34,657 nt of DNA from Deltaproteobacteria bacterium (GTDB taxonomy: Bacteria > Desulfobacterota > Syntrophobacteria > Syntrophobacterales > Thermodesulforhabdaceae), in the NCBI GenBank assembly GCA_019309115.1, contig JAFDGW010000027.1, positions 1 through 34,657 of the forward strand. The letters are read 5' to 3'. The notes beneath the pieces were generated by a model that was not told the DNA's origin, did not search any database, and saw only the letters and a program-made list of their open reading frames with translations. The position numbers and the translations under genes are program-made. Shown piece after piece: positions 25,013 to 34,183 of this stretch (the first letter of the stretch is position 1; the number at the start of each line of letters is the position of its first letter).

Positions 25013-26102
25013 GCCGGAGGAACACCCATCAGTTGCAGTATTTGCCCTGACATCTCCCGCGTTTAATTTAGCCAAACGCATTCAATCCCAAATTCCCAAT
25101 GTAATCTGTTACGTTAGCGAAAAAATTTTATACAACACCGAAGAGGCGTTGATTAACGGTGTACAGGCAATCCCGTTTAAAAATATCGGGGAAGGTATCG
25201 GCAAAGCTTGGAATGAAAAATTTTCCGTAATCGTGTGCATTATGGCAACCGGAATTGTGGTGCGATCCATTGCCCCTCTGATAAAGGATAAAAGAACCGA
25301 TCCAGCCGTACTGGTTATCGACGAAGCGGGGGCTTTTGTCATAAGCTTGCTGGCCGGGCACATTGGTGGAGCAAACTGCTGGGCAAGACGCATCGCCTCA
25401 GCAATCGGAGCTATCCCTGTTATAACAACGGCGTCAGACGTGAGGGGCAAGCCAGCCTTGGACGTTATGGCACTGCAAAAGGGATGCACTATTGTTGAAT
25501 CACAGAAGGGCTACGGATCGCTTGCCTGTGTTATGCGAAGACTTTTGGATGGTGAAAAAGTACACCTATATGATCCAGAAAGCTTGGTACTCCATGAGCT
25601 TGTTAAACATTATCCGTCCATTTCCCCTCTCCTGACCTCTGAAACCCTGTCGGACAAACAAAGTCCTGGAATATGGGTCTCAGAAAAGATATGTCCTCAC
25701 CCAAATTGGGTGGTCATCGTCCCCAGAAATCTGATAGTCGGCGTTGGATGCAACAGGGGAACAGAAGCCCAGGAAATAATCGACTTGATTACAAGGGTTT
25801 TCGATTCAGCGAAAATGATGACCGAGGCCATCAGGTGCATTGTCTCAATAGATATAAAGTCCGATGAACCTGGACTTGCTCAAGCAGCGCGTTACTTCGG
25901 CTGCCCTCTCTTTTTCCAAAAGCAGGCAAAATTGGCAAACGTCAGAGTTCCCAATCCATCTGACGAAGTAAAAAAACATATAGGAGTTACAAGCGTATGC
26001 GAAGCAGCAGCATTGACATTTCATCCCGAGGCTCAACTCGTAATTCCGAAACGAAAAACCAGAAACGTGACAGTGGCGGTGGCAAAGGTGCCGTTTCACT
26101 GA
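24981..26102 (+). CDS. cbiG: cobalt-precorrin-5A hydrolase
   Basis: A 373-residue CbiG. The N-terminal domain has VIVCIMATGIVVRSIAPLI and the characteristic LLAGHIGGANCWARRIA. The C-terminal domain begins with the typical LIVGVGCNRGTEAQEI and carries VTSVCEAAAL. CbiG opens the delta-lactone and releases the two-carbon fragment as acetaldehyde during anaerobic ring contraction. I chose the ATG at 24981; an ATG at 24963 is also possible, and either overlaps cbiF. Overlapping starts suggest translational coupling through the cbi set. Confidence 0.93.
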   Translation: MASENRIFTCRPEEHPSVAVFALTSPAFNLAKRIQSQIPNVICYVSEKILYNTEEALINGVQAIPFKNIGEGIGKAWNEKFSVIVCIMATGIVVRSIAPLIKDKRTDPAVLVIDEAGAFVISLLAGHIGGANCWARRIASAIGAIPVITTASDVRGKPALDVMALQKGCTIVESQKGYGSLACVMRRLLDGEKVHLYDPESLVLHELVKHYPSISPLLTSETLSDKQSPGIWVSEKICPHPNWVVIVPRNLIVGVGCNRGTEAQEIIDLITRVFDSAKMMTEAIRCIVSIDIKSDEPGLAQAARYFGCPLFFQKQAKLANVRVPNPSDEVKKHIGVTSVCEAAALTFHPEAQLVIPKRKTRNVTVAVAKVPFH

Positions 26103-26881
26103 TCAGCATAGGACCGGGCAACCCACAGTTTATAGCAGGAAAGGCATTGGAAGCGCTCAAATCAAGTGATTACATAGTCGGATACACGAAGTATGTTGAA
26201 CTAATCAAACCACTATTTCCCGAAAAGTCTTATATCGCAAAGGGAATGCGGCAAGAACTAGATCGGTGCAGGATAGCCGTTCGGCTGGCAAGAGATGGTA
26301 ACAGGGTTGCGCTAATTTCCAGCGGAGATGTCGGTATATACGGCATGGCTGGGGCATTGTTCGATTACTGCCGGATTGAAAACGTGCCTATAGCTTCACC
26401 AGAAGGTGTAAAAGGTGAGGAATTGATTATCGAGGTTATCCCAGGAGTATCGGCGTTGAACGCAGCGGCTTCTATCCTCGGTGCACCGCTTGGTCACGAT
26501 TTCGCCGTCATAAGTTTAAGTGACCATTTAACCCCATGGCAAACTATCAAGACAAGACTTGACGCTGCAGCAAAGGCAGACTTTGTCATCGTAATTTTCA
26601 ACCCCAGAAGCAAATCTAGACCATACATTCTAAAAAAAGCCATACATGTAATAGAAAAACATCTCGAACCCACTCGGCCTGTAGGAATAGTTAAGAGGGC
26701 TACCCGACAAGGACAGGAAAGGATAATAACGAGCATCTCTGCCATTCCATATATTGAAGTAGACATGCAAACCATTATAATTATTGGGAATAGATCAACT
26801 TACGTGTGGAATAACTGGATGATTACTCCCAGAGGTTACGAAGAAAAATACTATGGCGTGGATGCTCGAGAAACTTTGTAA
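25997..26881 (+). CDS. cbiH: precorrin-3B/cobalt-factor III C17-methyltransferase
   Basis: A tetrapyrrole methyltransferase with LISIGPGNPQFIAGKALEAL, the YIVGYTKYVELI motif, ALISSGDVGIYGMAG, VIPGVSALNAAASILGAP and VIFNPRSKSR, which are specific for the C17-methylating ring-contraction enzyme. The 294-residue frame starts at ATG 25997 inside cbiG (106-bp overlap). Its first 32 residues are low-complexity and unlike the family, yet no later ATG, GTG or TTG precedes the homology. The real start is therefore uncertain. It follows cbiF and cbiG and is overlapped by the binding-protein gene. Confidence 0.92.
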   Translation: MRSSSIDISSRGSTRNSETKNQKRDSGGGKGAVSLISIGPGNPQFIAGKALEALKSSDYIVGYTKYVELIKPLFPEKSYIAKGMRQELDRCRIAVRLARDGNRVALISSGDVGIYGMAGALFDYCRIENVPIASPEGVKGEELIIEVIPGVSALNAAASILGAPLGHDFAVISLSDHLTPWQTIKTRLDAAAKADFVIVIFNPRSKSRPYILKKAIHVIEKHLEPTRPVGIVKRATRQGQERIITSISAIPYIEVDMQTIIIIGNRSTYVWNNWMITPRGYEEKYYGVDARETL

Positions 26882-28025
26882 AGCTTGCACAAGGCCGTTG
26901 CAACTTAAAATATTCATTCAAAGATGTGCGTCTTTTTTGATGCTATGCTTCCTGTGCTTCTCTTGCTCTTCTTCGGTCACAAAGGTAGGTTTCGTGGCAA
27001 CCCTTTCAGGCAAATACTCAGATCTGGGAGTTGAAGCTAGAAATGGAGTAATGCTGGCTGTTAAAGAAATTAACTGCTCTGGAAAAACGAACACGAAAAA
27101 GCTCAAGGTAGTTTATAAAAATGCAGAAGCAGATCCTCACGTGGCGATAGCCAAATTGAGGGAACTCAAAGCCAGCGGAATAAACATTGTCATAGGTCCA
27201 ACCCTGAGCACCCTGGCAGTGCCAATGGTGAAATGGGCTAATGAAAACGGTGTTATATTGCTAAGTCCAACGGTTTCAACGTCACAACTTACGGGAAAAA
27301 AAGACAACTTCTTTCGCATAATACCCGACACTAGCACAAAGGCTAAAAAGCTGGGCAAATATGTTAAAAATTCGTTTCATGTATCTAAAATATGCGCATT
27401 TTTGGACATCGGAAACGAGGAATACACTCTCGACTTTCTTAATAGCTTTCTTTCTGTTTTTGATTTGAAGCCCGATGAATTAGAATGTCTTATAAAATAC
27501 AATTTCGAGCACTCCACGGTAGCCAGTTTTACAGGCCTTCACCTCATTATGAATCATGCTCCGGATCTAGTGGTTATAGCAACGCCAGCAATTGATGCAG
27601 CTATAATAACACAGTTAGTGCGCAATTTTAATCCCAATGCAATTATATGCGCAAATAATTGGGCAAAAACGGAAGAATTCATACTAAACGTCGGCCCCTC
27701 CATGAATCGAATATTTTTCGAAGACATAGATCCCTGTGTAGTTTCCGAAGCCATCTCGGAATTTAAAAAGAAATACTTCAAAAGCTATGGCCAGTTACCT
27801 AGCTTCGCTGCAATGCAGGGCTACGATTCCGTCAAAGTGCTTTACAGAGCTTTAAAAATATCGCAAGAAAATAACGAACCCCTTAGCAAGGCGCTAACGG
27901 AAATACGTGATTTCCCCGGAATTCTGTCACCGATATCCATCGACGAATATGGAGATTGTAAAAGACCTACTTACATATGTACAATTGAAAATGGTCAATT
28001 TATACCCCTGAGCAGGCAAAAATGA
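26853..28025 (+). CDS. type I periplasmic binding protein (branched-chain amino acid type), probable lipoprotein
   Basis: A 390-residue extracytoplasmic binding protein with the fold of Leu/Ile/Val-binding proteins (Peripla_BP_6). It has VGFVATLSGKYSDLGVEARN, GVMLAVKEIN, the INIVIGPTLSTLAVPMVKWA segment, LLSPTVSTSQLTG and FFRIIPDTSTKAKKLG. The N-terminus is hydrophobic with a lipobox-like CFSC at Cys38, imperfect at -3, so lipid anchoring is likely but not certain. No ABC-transporter permease or ATPase follows; instead the histidine kinase does, with an ATGA overlap. This suggests it delivers a ligand signal to the kinase. The start is uncertain and overlaps cbiH by 29 nt. The ligand is unknown. 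Confidence 0.85.
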   Translation: MAWMLEKLCKACTRPLQLKIFIQRCASFLMLCFLCFSCSSSVTKVGFVATLSGKYSDLGVEARNGVMLAVKEINCSGKTNTKKLKVVYKNAEADPHVAIAKLRELKASGINIVIGPTLSTLAVPMVKWANENGVILLSPTVSTSQLTGKKDNFFRIIPDTSTKAKKLGKYVKNSFHVSKICAFLDIGNEEYTLDFLNSFLSVFDLKPDELECLIKYNFEHSTVASFTGLHLIMNHAPDLVVIATPAIDAAIITQLVRNFNPNAIICANNWAKTEEFILNVGPSMNRIFFEDIDPCVVSEAISEFKKKYFKSYGQLPSFAAMQGYDSVKVLYRALKISQENNEPLSKALTEIRDFPGILSPISIDEYGDCKRPTYICTIENGQFIPLSRQK

Positions 28026-30673
28026 AATCAAAATCACAAAATACCCTACCGTTGGCAACCATCGTCAAAAAACATCTGGTTAAAAGCATCTTTATACCAC
28101 TCTTGCTTTTTGCTGTAATAATAAACACAGTTCTACTGACTCTGTTAGTTGAAGAAGCAATAAAAGACAACCAATTTCTGGCCCAAATTGGATGTGTTGC
28201 ACTGGACAAATATTTTGATACTGCATTTCGTATTGCAAAAAATTTTGCGTCAGAATACGAAAACGTGCCAGGGAAATCGGTTACAATTTTCCGCAAAATT
28301 TTGGAAATCGACCCGGTTTTTAATAACTTCTTTATCGTACAGGACAATAAAGCCATAGAAATATTTCCAACTTTGAACTACGGAGCTATCAGATACGCAG
28401 CCAATAAAATAGCAGAAGATCTAATTAATTCAAGTTCGAAAATCAAACAGATTATAACCCCTCCTTTCTACTCAGCCTACTCAAATGAGGTCAGTGTAGC
28501 TTTGGCTTATTTTGTTTCTAAAGATTCTTACGCTATAGGTGAATTAAATCTAACAAAGTTTCTCATCGACAAAATCTTCCTTTCAAAATTAGAAGGCACT
28601 ACCACGATGTTTATAGTAGATAGATATGGAAACTTTGTAATTCATCCCAACCCTAAGCTCGTGGCAGAGAGAAGGAATATCGGTGATGAAAACTGGTTTA
28701 TCAAAGCACGCCATAATAAGCATTTTTCGGGAATCGTTCATTCACATGGCCACTGGCAAATAGTGAGTACTATACTAAACCCTAATTCAAGCTGGTTTTT
28801 TGTGGTAACCACAAATTTAATAGCTGCATTAACACCTTTTGCATACTGGATACTGATCATGACCGGTATCTTTCTTGTCTTCTGTGTGTGGACTTTTTAC
28901 ACGATCAGAAAAGAGATGTCGTCCAGTGTGATATCTCCTATTGAACAATTGCAAACCCTATTGCAAAGAATAGAAGAGCTTCCAGAAGTTCCCTCCGAAG
29001 TATATACACAATTGGCCACGCAACAGGGGCCTATTGAAGAAATAGAATCCTTCCGAAAAACCTTTCTGAATACCTTCGGCTGGATCCTCAACCAGGAAGA
29101 TTCCCTAAAGGAAAGTAGCTTGCGATTCCAAACGCTACTTCATAATATCCCGGTAGCAGTACTTATATTCCAGGACAATCACTTCATATATGCCAACAAA
29201 GTAGCAGAGCAAATTTCCGGTTTTAAGCAAGAGGCACTCGTGAAAACTCCCTGCTGGGAACTCATACACCCTGATCACCGAGAAGAACTTATGCATATGA
29301 TCCAGATGAGACAACAGGAACTAAGACCCGCCATGCAGTATCCGGAGTTACCAATCATCACAAAAAGCGGTCAGATAAAATGGCTGCAAACAACGGTCGG
29401 TTCTATTGTTGTGAACGGCCGCCCGGCCGGTATTGTAATGGCTACAGACATAACGGAGCAAAGGAAAGCCGAACAAGAAAAAAAGGAGATGGAAAAGAAA
29501 TTTCAATACTTGCAACGAATGGAAGCATTGGGAATCCTAGCAGCTGGTGTAGCTCATGAGTTTAACAACATCCTACACGGCATTGGACTGAACATTGAGA
29601 TGCTTCGCTTTACCGGTATTTGCCCTACCGAAGCAGACAAGTATCTAAACACCATGGAACACCTTAAAAAAAGAGCGTCAATGCTTGTCGAAGCTCTGTT
29701 AACCTTCACTCGCAAAAAACAATCTTCAAAGCGGCTCATACATGCGCATTCGGAAATCCAGAGGGTGATAACTATATATTCAGAAACACTGCCGAAAACT
29801 ATCGAGGTAAAAACTAATCTTAAAGCCACTTCTGACACAATTGAAGCAGAAGAGGGACAAATAGAGCATATCATTATGAACCTGATAACAAATGCGAGGG
29901 ATGCTATAGGAAACGAGTTCGGGACAATTTCAGTGGAAACTGAAACGGTTATAATTGACGAACCAGAAAAGCTGAAACTTCCCCAAAAAGGCAAATACAT
30001 GAAAATCAAGGTAAGCGATACGGGTGAGGGGATACCGGAAGAAATTATGTCTAAGATTTTCGATCCCTTTTTCACAACCAAAGAAATTGGTAAAGGCACC
30101 GGTCTTGGACTCTCTATGGTTCTTGGCATAGTGAAGAGTCTAGGCGGTTCGATATTTTGTGATAGTGCGGTTCAAAGTGGAACAACCGTCAATGTGCTGT
30201 TGCCGCTGGTAGAAATAACAAAACAATCCACAACGAGCCAAAAATCTGAACTCGAAAAAACGATGATCACCCAGGATGCTCTACCAACACCACCAAGGAG
30301 TTTAGAAAAACCAAGGATACTAATCATTGAAGACGAAGAGATACTGGCCTCACTTATTCAAGAATGCTTGCAAAAAGAAGGGTACGAAGCCAGCACATTT
30401 AATACCCCCGAAAAAGCCATTGAACACCTGGGATCAATAAAGAGAACTCCTGACGTGGTCATTATGGACCTCGGCCTTCCGGGCATAGGAGGCGAAGCAT
30501 GTCTTGAACATATACGCAAGATGTACCCTACTCTGCCTGTAATCGTAATAAGCGGCTACCTTGACCACAAAATACTAAAACACCCTGAGAAATACGGAGT
30601 TAAAGCTTGCTTATCCAAGCCTTTTAGCACACAACAGTTTTTACAAACATTGAATGAAATATTAGCCAAATAA
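28022..30673 (+). CDS. hybrid sensor histidine kinase with periplasmic sensor, PAS and receiver domains
   Basis: An 883-residue membrane kinase. The domain order is transmembrane helix at about 23-45; periplasmic sensor at about 46-265 (Cache-like, with YGNFVIHPNPKLV); second helix at about 268-292; PAS at about 367-480 with ITEQRKAE after it; HisKA with GVAHEFNNILHGI (phospho-accepting His512); HATPase with NLITNARDA, VSDTGEGIPEE and the GKGTGLGLSMV box; and a C-terminal receiver from about 763 with RILIIEDEE and acceptor Asp816 in VIMDLGLPG. It overlaps the binding-protein gene as ATGA, so the two are a translational pair. No DNA-binding partner is encoded here, so output must reach another regulator. 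The 3' end overlaps squalene-hopene cyclase by 12 bp. Confidence 0.94.
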   Translation: MKSKSQNTLPLATIVKKHLVKSIFIPLLLFAVIINTVLLTLLVEEAIKDNQFLAQIGCVALDKYFDTAFRIAKNFASEYENVPGKSVTIFRKILEIDPVFNNFFIVQDNKAIEIFPTLNYGAIRYAANKIAEDLINSSSKIKQIITPPFYSAYSNEVSVALAYFVSKDSYAIGELNLTKFLIDKIFLSKLEGTTTMFIVDRYGNFVIHPNPKLVAERRNIGDENWFIKARHNKHFSGIVHSHGHWQIVSTILNPNSSWFFVVTTNLIAALTPFAYWILIMTGIFLVFCVWTFYTIRKEMSSSVISPIEQLQTLLQRIEELPEVPSEVYTQLATQQGPIEEIESFRKTFLNTFGWILNQEDSLKESSLRFQTLLHNIPVAVLIFQDNHFIYANKVAEQISGFKQEALVKTPCWELIHPDHREELMHMIQMRQQELRPAMQYPELPIITKSGQIKWLQTTVGSIVVNGRPAGIVMATDITEQRKAEQEKKEMEKKFQYLQRMEALGILAAGVAHEFNNILHGIGLNIEMLRFTGICPTEADKYLNTMEHLKKRASMLVEALLTFTRKKQSSKRLIHAHSEIQRVITIYSETLPKTIEVKTNLKATSDTIEAEEGQIEHIIMNLITNARDAIGNEFGTISVETETVIIDEPEKLKLPQKGKYMKIKVSDTGEGIPEEIMSKIFDPFFTTKEIGKGTGLGLSMVLGIVKSLGGSIFCDSAVQSGTTVNVLLPLVEITKQSTTSQKSELEKTMITQDALPTPPRSLEKPRILIIEDEEILASLIQECLQKEGYEASTFNTPEKAIEHLGSIKRTPDVVIMDLGLPGIGGEACLEHIRKMYPTLPVIVISGYLDHKILKHPEKYGVKACLSKPFSTQQFLQTLNEILAK

Positions 30674-32674
30674 TAGCGAAGTACTTTGCCCCCTTTTTTC
30701 GAAGTACCTACGGGCGCGTCCTAGGGCCATTAACGGGAAATAATGGCGGTACATGTTGTAATTAATCATAAACCCTCTGCCTAATTCTATCCCCTGATCA
30801 AGGGTTTCATCAAAACCGCCGGATGTAATTCTGCCGCCGTGCCCATAACCGGGAAAACCGGTAGCAGTGTACTGAGGCTCATCCCATGTTCCATCTTTCT
30901 GACATTTAATAAGAAATCTTATCCCCCTCTCGATGGCATCATTGTAATCTTCATTTTCCACAGACATCAACCCAAGGAGTGCCCATGCCGTCTGAGACGG
31001 CGTACTTTCACCTACACCTCGCAATCGCTTGTCCATGTACGAGGCCGGTGTCTCACCCCAACCACCATCTTCATTCTGATGTTGTACAAGCCATTCGGCA
31101 GCCCTGCGCACATAGGGCTGACTCATATTTTCACCAATCGCCCTTAAGGCCTGAAGTACTGCCGAAGTACCGTAGATATAGTTCACCCCCCAACGTCCAA
31201 ACCAGCTACCGTCTTCTTCTTGTTCCGAACGAATGTACCTTAAAGCCTTTGCCACATTCGGATCCCGCCGTGTGTAGCCCAGATAAGCCAAAGCCTCCAC
31301 CACGTGAGCCGTAACATCAACACTAGGAGGATCAAGCACTTCACCAAAATCACAAAATGGAATTTTTGTTACCAGAAGATTCATATTATCCTTATCAAAA
31401 GCTCCCCAGCCTCCATTGGACGATTGCATGCGTCTCGTCCACTTCTCCGCCCTAGCAAGTGCCCGAGATATCTGTCGAGAATCCCCATCAAGCTTCTTAA
31501 GAACCCTGGCCAGGACCGTCATTGCGACAGCCGTATCATCAACATCAGGGTAATACTTATTGGCCATTTCAAAAGGCCATCCTCCAGACTCTACACCCCT
31601 CACTTTCACCGACCAATCACCGTAGCAATCAAGAACCTGCTGTTCAAGCAACCAATCCAGGGCTTTTTGTAACATCCTGGATGAATTCACATCCTCGCCA
31701 CAATCCAAAAGGGCAACCATCGTTAGCACAGTATCCCACACAGGAGAGTTGCTAGCCTGAATGTGAAGGGAATCCCCAACCCAGTAAGACCAGTGCGGAG
31801 CGTCCAGCGCTTCCAGTCCCCTTTTCATTATGGGATGATCCAGATCGTAGCCTTCATTATAAAGAGCCATCAAACCATAAACCCAGGGAGGTTGAATGCC
31901 TCCCCAAGCGCCGTCTGCTTCCTGTCTGCGAATAATCCACTCAATGCAAAGTTTAATGGCCGTTTCTCGCCCTGGGTGGAAGGGAAAAGTCACATATCGA
32001 TTCATCAGCCAATCAGCCCAGTAAAAAAGGCTGTCCCATGAGAAAAAATTCTTTGGGCGATCGAGTTTGGGCCTCACAGATCTACGACCTTCGGGAAATA
32101 ATTCGTCAAGGCGACAGTTTTCGGGCAGGGGCTTTGCCGGCCTTCTAGCCGACAAGACTGTCAGCGGCACAATGGTTGCCCTGGCCCAGGAGGCAAATTC
32201 GTAAATGCTAAAGGGCAACCACCCAGGTAGGAAAATTATTTCAGGCGGCAAGGTTGGAGTGGACTCCCAGGGCCACTCTCCTATAAGAGCAAGCCAATAT
32301 TGAGTAAATACCCTAACACTATTTATGCCCCCGTGACGAAAAATCCACTCCCGAGCTGCCTTTAGTGCTTCATGCTCTGCAGGGAATCCTGCACATCTGA
32401 GAGCAGCGTAACATTCCACCGTCGTATTTATATCACCCTGCGGAGCATTATAGTAGACCTCCCACGACCCGTCAGACCGCTGGCTTTTCAAAATCGCATT
32501 AACCAGCCCCCTTTTTTTTGCTTGATCATCAATGCCGAGGAAATGAAAAGCCAAAAGCCATTCCGCTTCCATGCAAGCGTTAGACTCAAGCCATCCCATC
32601 CAGTAGCCCTCAGGTTTTTGATTCTCTCTGAGCCACTCCACCGCCTCGGCAATGCTTCGATCTAAGCTACTCAT
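30662..32674 (-). CDS. shc: squalene-hopene cyclase
   Basis: A 671-residue membrane-associated terpenoid cyclase making hopene or hopanol from squalene, the first step of hopanoid synthesis. It has the catalytic Asp-x-Asp-Asp motif VDVDDTA (Asp377, Asp379, Asp380, matching the position in the Alicyclobacillus enzyme) and repeated QW motifs, such as QRSDGSWEVYYN, SSNGGWGAF, EQEEDGSWFGRW and QNEDGGWGE. The start at 32674 (MSSLDRSIAEAVEWL) has GGTGG 6-10 nt upstream and lies 19 nt after the tetR stop. Longer in-frame starts run into tetR. It lies directly behind the TetR regulator in the same unit. Confidence 0.96.
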   Translation of the reverse strand: MSSLDRSIAEAVEWLRENQKPEGYWMGWLESNACMEAEWLLAFHFLGIDDQAKKRGLVNAILKSQRSDGSWEVYYNAPQGDINTTVECYAALRCAGFPAEHEALKAAREWIFRHGGINSVRVFTQYWLALIGEWPWESTPTLPPEIIFLPGWLPFSIYEFASWARATIVPLTVLSARRPAKPLPENCRLDELFPEGRRSVRPKLDRPKNFFSWDSLFYWADWLMNRYVTFPFHPGRETAIKLCIEWIIRRQEADGAWGGIQPPWVYGLMALYNEGYDLDHPIMKRGLEALDAPHWSYWVGDSLHIQASNSPVWDTVLTMVALLDCGEDVNSSRMLQKALDWLLEQQVLDCYGDWSVKVRGVESGGWPFEMANKYYPDVDDTAVAMTVLARVLKKLDGDSRQISRALARAEKWTRRMQSSNGGWGAFDKDNMNLLVTKIPFCDFGEVLDPPSVDVTAHVVEALAYLGYTRRDPNVAKALRYIRSEQEEDGSWFGRWGVNYIYGTSAVLQALRAIGENMSQPYVRRAAEWLVQHQNEDGGWGETPASYMDKRLRGVGESTPSQTAWALLGLMSVENEDYNDAIERGIRFLIKCQKDGTWDEPQYTATGFPGYGHGGRITSGGFDETLDQGIELGRGFMINYNMYRHYFPLMALGRARRYFEKRGQSTSLLFG

Positions 32675-32693
32675 ATGTTCCACCACCTGACAA

Positions 32694-33377
32694 CTAACTA
32701 TTGCCATCTTTTTCCTTTTCCTCCCCTTTATCGACGGGCGTTCTTGCCAGTGCACCGCACATAAGAATTTTGACGACATTGTCAAGATACCACCTATCAA
32801 GCTCTTCTGGAGATCTTCCCATTCTCTCAATAAGCTTCATCAGATTTGGTCTATACTGCCACCAAAAAAGTGAGGCCGCTTCAACCAGAAGAGTGAGCAC
32901 TGTGGCATCAACGTCGGAACGCAGAAAACCCTTGCCCTGTGCTTCAACAATCTCCGAGGACAAAGATTCAATAGCTTCCACCTCGCCCGGCCAAAGATCG
33001 GTATCACCCTCAAGACAGGCCCAGCAACTGAGGCGCATTATGGTCTCATTATCGCGCACAAACCAGAAAAATGTCTCAACACCTTCAGCAAAAAAATGGG
33101 GATGTTGAGGAATTTTTTGAGTCCTGCTGAGCCATCTGTGCCAAAACCGCTCTATCGCCTGCTTTTTGACCTCTTCATAAAGTCCATGCTTACTTCCAAA
33201 GTAGTGATGGATTAATGATTGTGAGACCCCCGAAGCATCCGAAATATCCCTCATCGACACTCCGGAAAATCCCCGCTCCGAAAAGAGCTTTTCAGCAGCT
33301 TCCAGTATCGCCTGCTTACTCCCCTCAGGATCTCTTGACTTTACTTTTTCTGTTAACACCAACTCCCCCACACTCAT
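32694..33377 (-). CDS. TetR-family transcriptional regulator
   Basis: A 227-residue regulator. It has the N-terminal TetR helix-turn-helix ILEAAEKLFSERGFSGVSMR, DISDASGVSQSLIHHYFGSK and HGLYEEVKK, followed by a helical ligand domain that includes an aromatic-rich segment. The ATG at 33377 gives a typical N-terminus, although the frame also has a TTG at 33398. It is upstream of and probably cotranscribed with squalene-hopene cyclase, and likely regulates that gene and its own. The sequence TGATCGACCAATCA just upstream (33383-33396) is an imperfect dyad and a possible operator. Confidence 0.9.
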   Translation of the reverse strand: MSVGELVLTEKVKSRDPEGSKQAILEAAEKLFSERGFSGVSMRDISDASGVSQSLIHHYFGSKHGLYEEVKKQAIERFWHRWLSRTQKIPQHPHFFAEGVETFFWFVRDNETIMRLSCWACLEGDTDLWPGEVEAIESLSSEIVEAQGKGFLRSDVDATVLTLLVEAASLFWWQYRPNLMKLIERMGRSPEELDRWYLDNVVKILMCGALARTPVDKGEEKEKDGNS

Positions 33378-33382
33378 TTTTA

Positions 33383-33396
33383 CTGATCGACCAATC
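33383..33396. promoter_or_regulatory. candidate TetR operator
   Basis: TGAT and ATCA arms flank a 6-bp centre, forming an imperfect dyad 6 bp upstream of the tetR ATG. The position suits autorepression. The arms are short, so it is only a candidate. Confidence 0.3.
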
Positions 33397-33423
33397 AATA
33401 CATAAGTCCATCACAAAAATCAA

Positions 33424-33437
33424 CCCCCAAGTGGGGG
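33424..33437. repeat. CCCCC/GGGGG hairpin upstream of tetR
   Basis: CCCCC (33424-33428), a 4-nt loop AAGT, and GGGGG (33433-33437). On the minus strand it lies in the tetR upstream region and is followed by a short T-rich stretch (TTGATTTTTG), so it could attenuate transcription or close off upstream transcription. No upstream minus-strand gene is visible for it to terminate. Confidence 0.4.
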
Positions 33438-33546
33438 TCATTGGCAAAACCATCTTTCTCTGCATATAGGAATGGATTTGACGTCTTTCAAAGTCCCCAT
33501 CAATATGGCCATAAACTGCTTGTCGCTTACAGAATCAAATTGATAG

Positions 33547-33576
33547 TTGTTTTGTTTAAGCATCATGAGTTAAAAT
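33547..33576 (+). promoter_or_regulatory. weak promoter candidate for the RseC-like gene
   Basis: TTGTTT at 33547-33552, an 18-bp spacer, and TAAAAT at 33571-33576, about 40 bp before the ATG. Matches are moderate and the region is A/T-rich, so confidence is low. Confidence 0.35.
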
Positions 33577-33615
33577 TTTTAAAACAATAATTTGCAAAAA
33601 TAGGGGAAAAGAATC

Positions 33616-34107
33616 ATGATTCGCGAACGAGCAGTGGTGCAAGAATTGACTGCTCCTGATAGAGCGCTAGTTCAGGTAAAACGGACTGAGGCATGCGCCG
33701 GCTGTGCTGCACGAGGCATGTGTCATGCTCTGGGTGGTCAAAGTAAGGATGTAGTTGTTGAGGTGCTCAACGACAAAACTAATGTAAAACCGGGTGACAT
33801 AGTGGAAATATCTATACCATCTAGCTCCTTCCTAAAAAGCATGTCAGTAATATACATGATTCCCGTGATGGCCTTAATGGCAGGTCTATTTATTGGGATA
33901 TATATTGCGAAAAACTTTTGCCACATCGATCCCTCGATTGGTGGCTTATTGGGTTCAGTTATCGGAGTAAGTATAGCCTTTGCTTTTGCTCGCTGGTATG
34001 ACAGGAAGGCTCACAACAAACCGGAATACTGGCCCAAAATAACAAGGGTAATAGAAAATAACAACGAATCAGCCTCGAGTACAATTAGCCGTGATTTTCC
34101 AGAATAA
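33616..34107 (+). CDS. RseC/MucC-family SoxR-reducing system protein
   Basis: A 163-residue inner-membrane protein. The N-terminal redox region carries ACAGCAARGMCHALGG with Cys27, Cys30 and Cys36, the RseC/MucC cysteine motif. Two membrane helices follow (about 78-99 and 110-128). Family members are linked to the sigma-E system and to reduction of SoxR through the Rsx/Rnf complex; in anaerobes a role alongside Rnf-type electron transport is plausible. No rnf/rsx gene is adjacent in the window. GGGGAAAAG precedes the ATG. Confidence 0.88.
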   Translation: MIRERAVVQELTAPDRALVQVKRTEACAGCAARGMCHALGGQSKDVVVEVLNDKTNVKPGDIVEISIPSSSFLKSMSVIYMIPVMALMAGLFIGIYIAKNFCHIDPSIGGLLGSVIGVSIAFAFARWYDRKAHNKPEYWPKITRVIENNNESASSTISRDFPE

Positions 34108-34183
34108 TTCGCCTAAATCTTACCAATAGTATTGTTGAAAAGCTGGGTAAAGGGCGGAGTAGTTGACTCGAGGAGGTTGTTTG

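Noticed and set aside
29554-30129. 191-codon minus frame inside the hybrid kinase
   Set aside because: Antisense to conserved HisKA/HATPase motifs; a shadow frame.
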